Positions 32,079 through 33,857 of a DNA stretch of 33,857 bases are shown here, in pieces (the stretch's first letter is position 1; each line of letters starts with the position of its first letter). The notes under the pieces are model-generated. The model did no database searches, was not told the DNA's origin, and saw nothing but the letters and a program-made list of their open reading frames with translations. This DNA is from Deltaproteobacteria bacterium. Lineage in GTDB: Bacteria > Desulfobacterota > Desulfobacteria > Desulfobacterales > JAABPS01. The translations under genes and the position numbers were made by a program. Where the stretch lies: positions 1-33,857 of the forward strand of contig JAFDFT010000026.1 of NCBI GenBank assembly GCA_019309685.1. Direction: 5' to 3'.

Positions 32079-32855
32079 TTACCGTAGTAATCCTTCAGGA
32101 TCTACCCGCTGCCGCAGGATATCAAGCTCCATTTTTTTAGGCGGAGATGTCTCCGGAATGGTGTCCGGAATTTCCGGTTCAAACGCGGTATTTTCCATCA
32201 CCTGGTCCAGAGTTATGCCGGGATGCAGAGAGCATATACGCATGCGATGCGTCTTTGGCGAGAAATCAAATATACAAAGCGGCGTCACACAATATTTCGG
32301 CCCTTTTCCGGGCAAACAGAGGCGTTGCCGAAGATCAGGTGCCCCATCACCAAATCCAAGCGCACTGATATAATCGCATTTTTCAACAAACAGTCTGGGG
32401 GTATGGTGTTCTGTGACAATGTAGTACCGGCGGGCCAGGGCAGCCAACGTAGTGGTTCCAATGCTTCCCGGTCCTCTGAACTTAAACTTTTTTCCGTTTC
32501 CAGGAATTCCAATCAGGTTGGTGTTGCCGTAAGCGTCTATTTGAATGCCGCTAATAAAAAAAACGTCAAGTTTGTGAAAAGTAAATAGGTCAAAAGAAAA
32601 ATTAGCGGCCGATTCTGCCCATCGTACTGGGCGAAAATCGGTGAAATACTTGGATGTCATCACCTGGTTGACACCTTCCAGGTTGACGGAGAATGATCCC
32701 ATTGTGATTTTCATGTTTGGCCCATGAATAAAATGGGCCAATAAGACGGCAGCCCGAGGAATTGGGAAATTGGCTCCTACTGCTGATGATTCCTTGTCAA
32801 CCAGGTCTCGTGAAAGCCAACAGGCCATTAATTCTTTGACACTATAGTCAGCCAT
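32079..32855 (-). CDS. class I CoA-transferase-like protein, beta subunit (GctB/IpdB type)
   Basis: The 258-residue chain resembles the B subunit of glutaconate CoA-transferase: DVFFISGIQIDAYGNTNLIGI near 94-114, RGPGSIGTTTLAAL near 125, then a C-terminal LHPGITLDQVMENTAFEPEIP and ILRQRVDPEGLLR tail. In true transferases a glutamate (GctB Glu54, in VESG) forms the CoA adduct; the aligned stretch here is ITMGSF, with Gly53. It therefore resembles IpdB, whose complex hydrolyses a ring-bearing CoA thioester in steroid breakdown rather than moving CoA. It follows the alpha gene by 24 bases. The substrate is not readable. Confidence 0.87.
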   Translation of the reverse strand: MADYSVKELMACWLSRDLVDKESSAVGANFPIPRAAVLLAHFIHGPNMKITMGSFSVNLEGVNQVMTSKYFTDFRPVRWAESAANFSFDLFTFHKLDVFFISGIQIDAYGNTNLIGIPGNGKKFKFRGPGSIGTTTLAALARRYYIVTEHHTPRLFVEKCDYISALGFGDGAPDLRQRLCLPGKGPKYCVTPLCIFDFSPKTHRMRICSLHPGITLDQVMENTAFEPEIPDTIPETSPPKKMELDILRQRVDPEGLLR

Positions 32856-32879
32856 TTACTTTTCTCCAATGAGGTCCGT

Positions 32880-33779
32880 TTAAAATTCGTTTAGTGAAAA
32901 AAGTTTTCGTATCCCTATTTGTTCCAAATAATCCAGGTGATCAGAAGGGGTCTCAATATATTTTGTCCGATATGACTCCCAACTTGATTGATCACCTTTT
33001 ATAGAACTGTAGGCCGCTGTCGCATATTCGGCAAGATGTTCTTCATCTTCCATATAAAAACCGTGACACGAATAAGGGTGTGCGCCAAACGGTGCCCTTA
33101 CAATCAAATCTGCCTGATATTCTGTTTTAAATGGATCGCGGCGGATTTCTTCAGGGGATACAATTTTTTCAACTGTTGTGATGGTCATATCAGCCGCCCG
33201 GCACATCAGGGAATCTATAAAAGAGTTGCCCACATACTGTGTGTTGCCGTACTGATCCGCTTTAGAGGCATGGGTAAATGCTATATCAATATGCATGGCA
33301 GGAACCGCAAGTAAAGGCTCATTATTAATCGGATCGTGAAAAGTTTTTAATTCGGGATTTAATTTTGGCAAATCCGTACCCAGTCCGCCTCTTACCGGGA
33401 AAAACGGAAGACCAAATGCTGTGGCTTTCAACATGGCCGCAATGATGATTTCATCAGATTCCCATATGTCAATTTCTTCCTTTTCAGCCGCTTTTTTAAA
33501 AAACGGGCCCATTGGTGCAGCGGCTTCTGCTCCCACATACGCTGCAACAATGCGGCGTACACAGCCGCACCCAACAAGCAGATCCACATCCAGCGCCGGA
33601 GAAAGGCTGCCGATAACTGTGAGATTTTTGAATCCGCGTTTCGCGATTCCGCGAATCATAGACATGGAATGCTGCGTCGTAATAAAGCCGCCTAACGCAA
33701 TGGTCATCCCATCCTTAACATGTTCAAGGGCCGTGTTTTCGTCAATAATAACTGTATCTCTTTTGATTTTAGCTGTCAT
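32880..33779 (-). CDS. class I CoA-transferase-like protein, alpha subunit (GctA/IpdA type)
   Basis: The 299-residue chain has the A-subunit marks KDGMTIALGGF (about 22-32), VAAYVGAEAAAPMGPFFKKA near 78-97, GLPFFPVRGGLGTDLP near 119, then AFTHASKADQYGNTQYVG. A glutamate in DIWESDE (Glu107) lies where IpdA keeps the residue proposed as catalytic (Glu105, from memory). The gene leads the two-gene unit with the beta subunit and converges with the acyl-CoA dehydrogenase gene. Its upstream leader contains a copy of the dispersed hairpin repeat, 20 bases from the ATG. No strong ribosome binding site is visible. Confidence 0.88.
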   Translation of the reverse strand: MTAKIKRDTVIIDENTALEHVKDGMTIALGGFITTQHSMSMIRGIAKRGFKNLTVIGSLSPALDVDLLVGCGCVRRIVAAYVGAEAAAPMGPFFKKAAEKEEIDIWESDEIIIAAMLKATAFGLPFFPVRGGLGTDLPKLNPELKTFHDPINNEPLLAVPAMHIDIAFTHASKADQYGNTQYVGNSFIDSLMCRAADMTITTVEKIVSPEEIRRDPFKTEYQADLIVRAPFGAHPYSCHGFYMEDEEHLAEYATAAYSSIKGDQSSWESYRTKYIETPSDHLDYLEQIGIRKLFSLNEF

Positions 33780-33798
33780 TTTTATATTTAGATTTTTA

Positions 33799-33857
33799 GG
33801 TCCTTCTCCAATTTAGTTGGAGAAAGTGGTTCTCCTTGAAAACCCTGGGAGTCTTCA
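33799..33857. repeat. dispersed hairpin repeat, inverted copy upstream of the CoA-transferase pair
   Basis: Read on the - strand, the copy runs GAAGACTCCCAGGG, AAGGAGAACC, then TTTCTCCAACTAAATTGGAGAAGG. This matches 31901-31957 in order and spacing. The window ends inside or just at its edge. It lies in the leader or promoter region of the alpha subunit gene. Confidence 0.8.

Noticed and set aside
1..33857. CRISPR array, tRNA, rRNA or transposase
   Set aside because: No regularly spaced direct repeats, cloverleaf-like segments, rRNA-like sequence or DDE/HUH transposase motifs were recognised on either strand. This was by eye; tRNAscan and repeat searches would be decisive.

Overview
The window looks like part of the chromosome of an anaerobic, probably sulfate-reducing Desulfobacterota bacterium (Desulfobacterales-like). 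This is inferred from the gene mix: stand-alone ADP-forming acyl-CoA ligase alpha chains, many CoA-thioester enzymes, a TAXI-type fused TRAP permease, an HDOD-histidine kinase, a C-GCAxxG-C-C selenoprotein and AT-leaning intergenic DNA with short palindromic repeats. No rRNA, tRNA, CRISPR array or intact transposase was seen.

Layout. (1) 47-3901, + strand: fused TRAP permease, a thiolase lacking about 100 residues near its C-terminus, and an FMN-dependent flavoprotein, closed by a hairpin shared with the convergent gene. (2) 4029-10226, - strand: ADP-forming acyl-CoA ligase alpha chain, a SpoIIAA/STAS-like protein, a selenoprotein with in-frame TGA, a tandem PilZ protein, an acetyl-CoA hydrolase/transferase-GNAT fusion and a hot-dog thioesterase. 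(3) 10738-12012, + strand: an MFS transporter behind a 0.5-kb gene-less stretch carrying a degenerate MITE-like element. (4) 12036-16186, - strand: a signalling operon with an HDOD-histidine kinase and a hybrid kinase (REC-PAS-HisKA-HATPase-REC) split in two by an 8-bp tandem duplication. (5) 16525-21960, - strand: Tat-exported amidohydrolase, remnant of a GDT1/TMEM165-type transporter gene, DUF362 protein, gamma-carbonic-anhydrase-like protein and a second ADP-forming ligase alpha chain. (6) 22086-27548, - strand: secreted esterase, VIT1/CCC1-like membrane protein, M48 protease, two YbjQ-type proteins, and a Spy/CpxP-like protein in an operon with an ECF sigma factor and its zinc-finger anti-sigma factor. 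(7) 28033-33779: a TetR regulator with a good sigma70-type promoter, followed by enoyl-CoA hydratase-like, DinB-like (TIGR03084) and acyl-CoA dehydrogenase genes on +, and a convergent two-subunit class I CoA-transferase-like pair on -. The pair sits between inverted copies of a roughly 57-bp repeat.

Functionally the region is dominated by uptake and CoA-dependent breakdown of organic acids: transporters, thiolase, acyl-CoA dehydrogenase, hydratase, CoA transferases, ADP-forming ligases and a thioesterase. Signalling and envelope-stress functions are interspersed. Three genes are damaged (thiolase, hybrid kinase, GDT1), and several enzymes lack a canonical catalytic glutamate. The most notable item is the selenoprotein at 6308-6778: its TGA falls where relatives have the N-terminal cysteine, and a SECIS-like hairpin follows.
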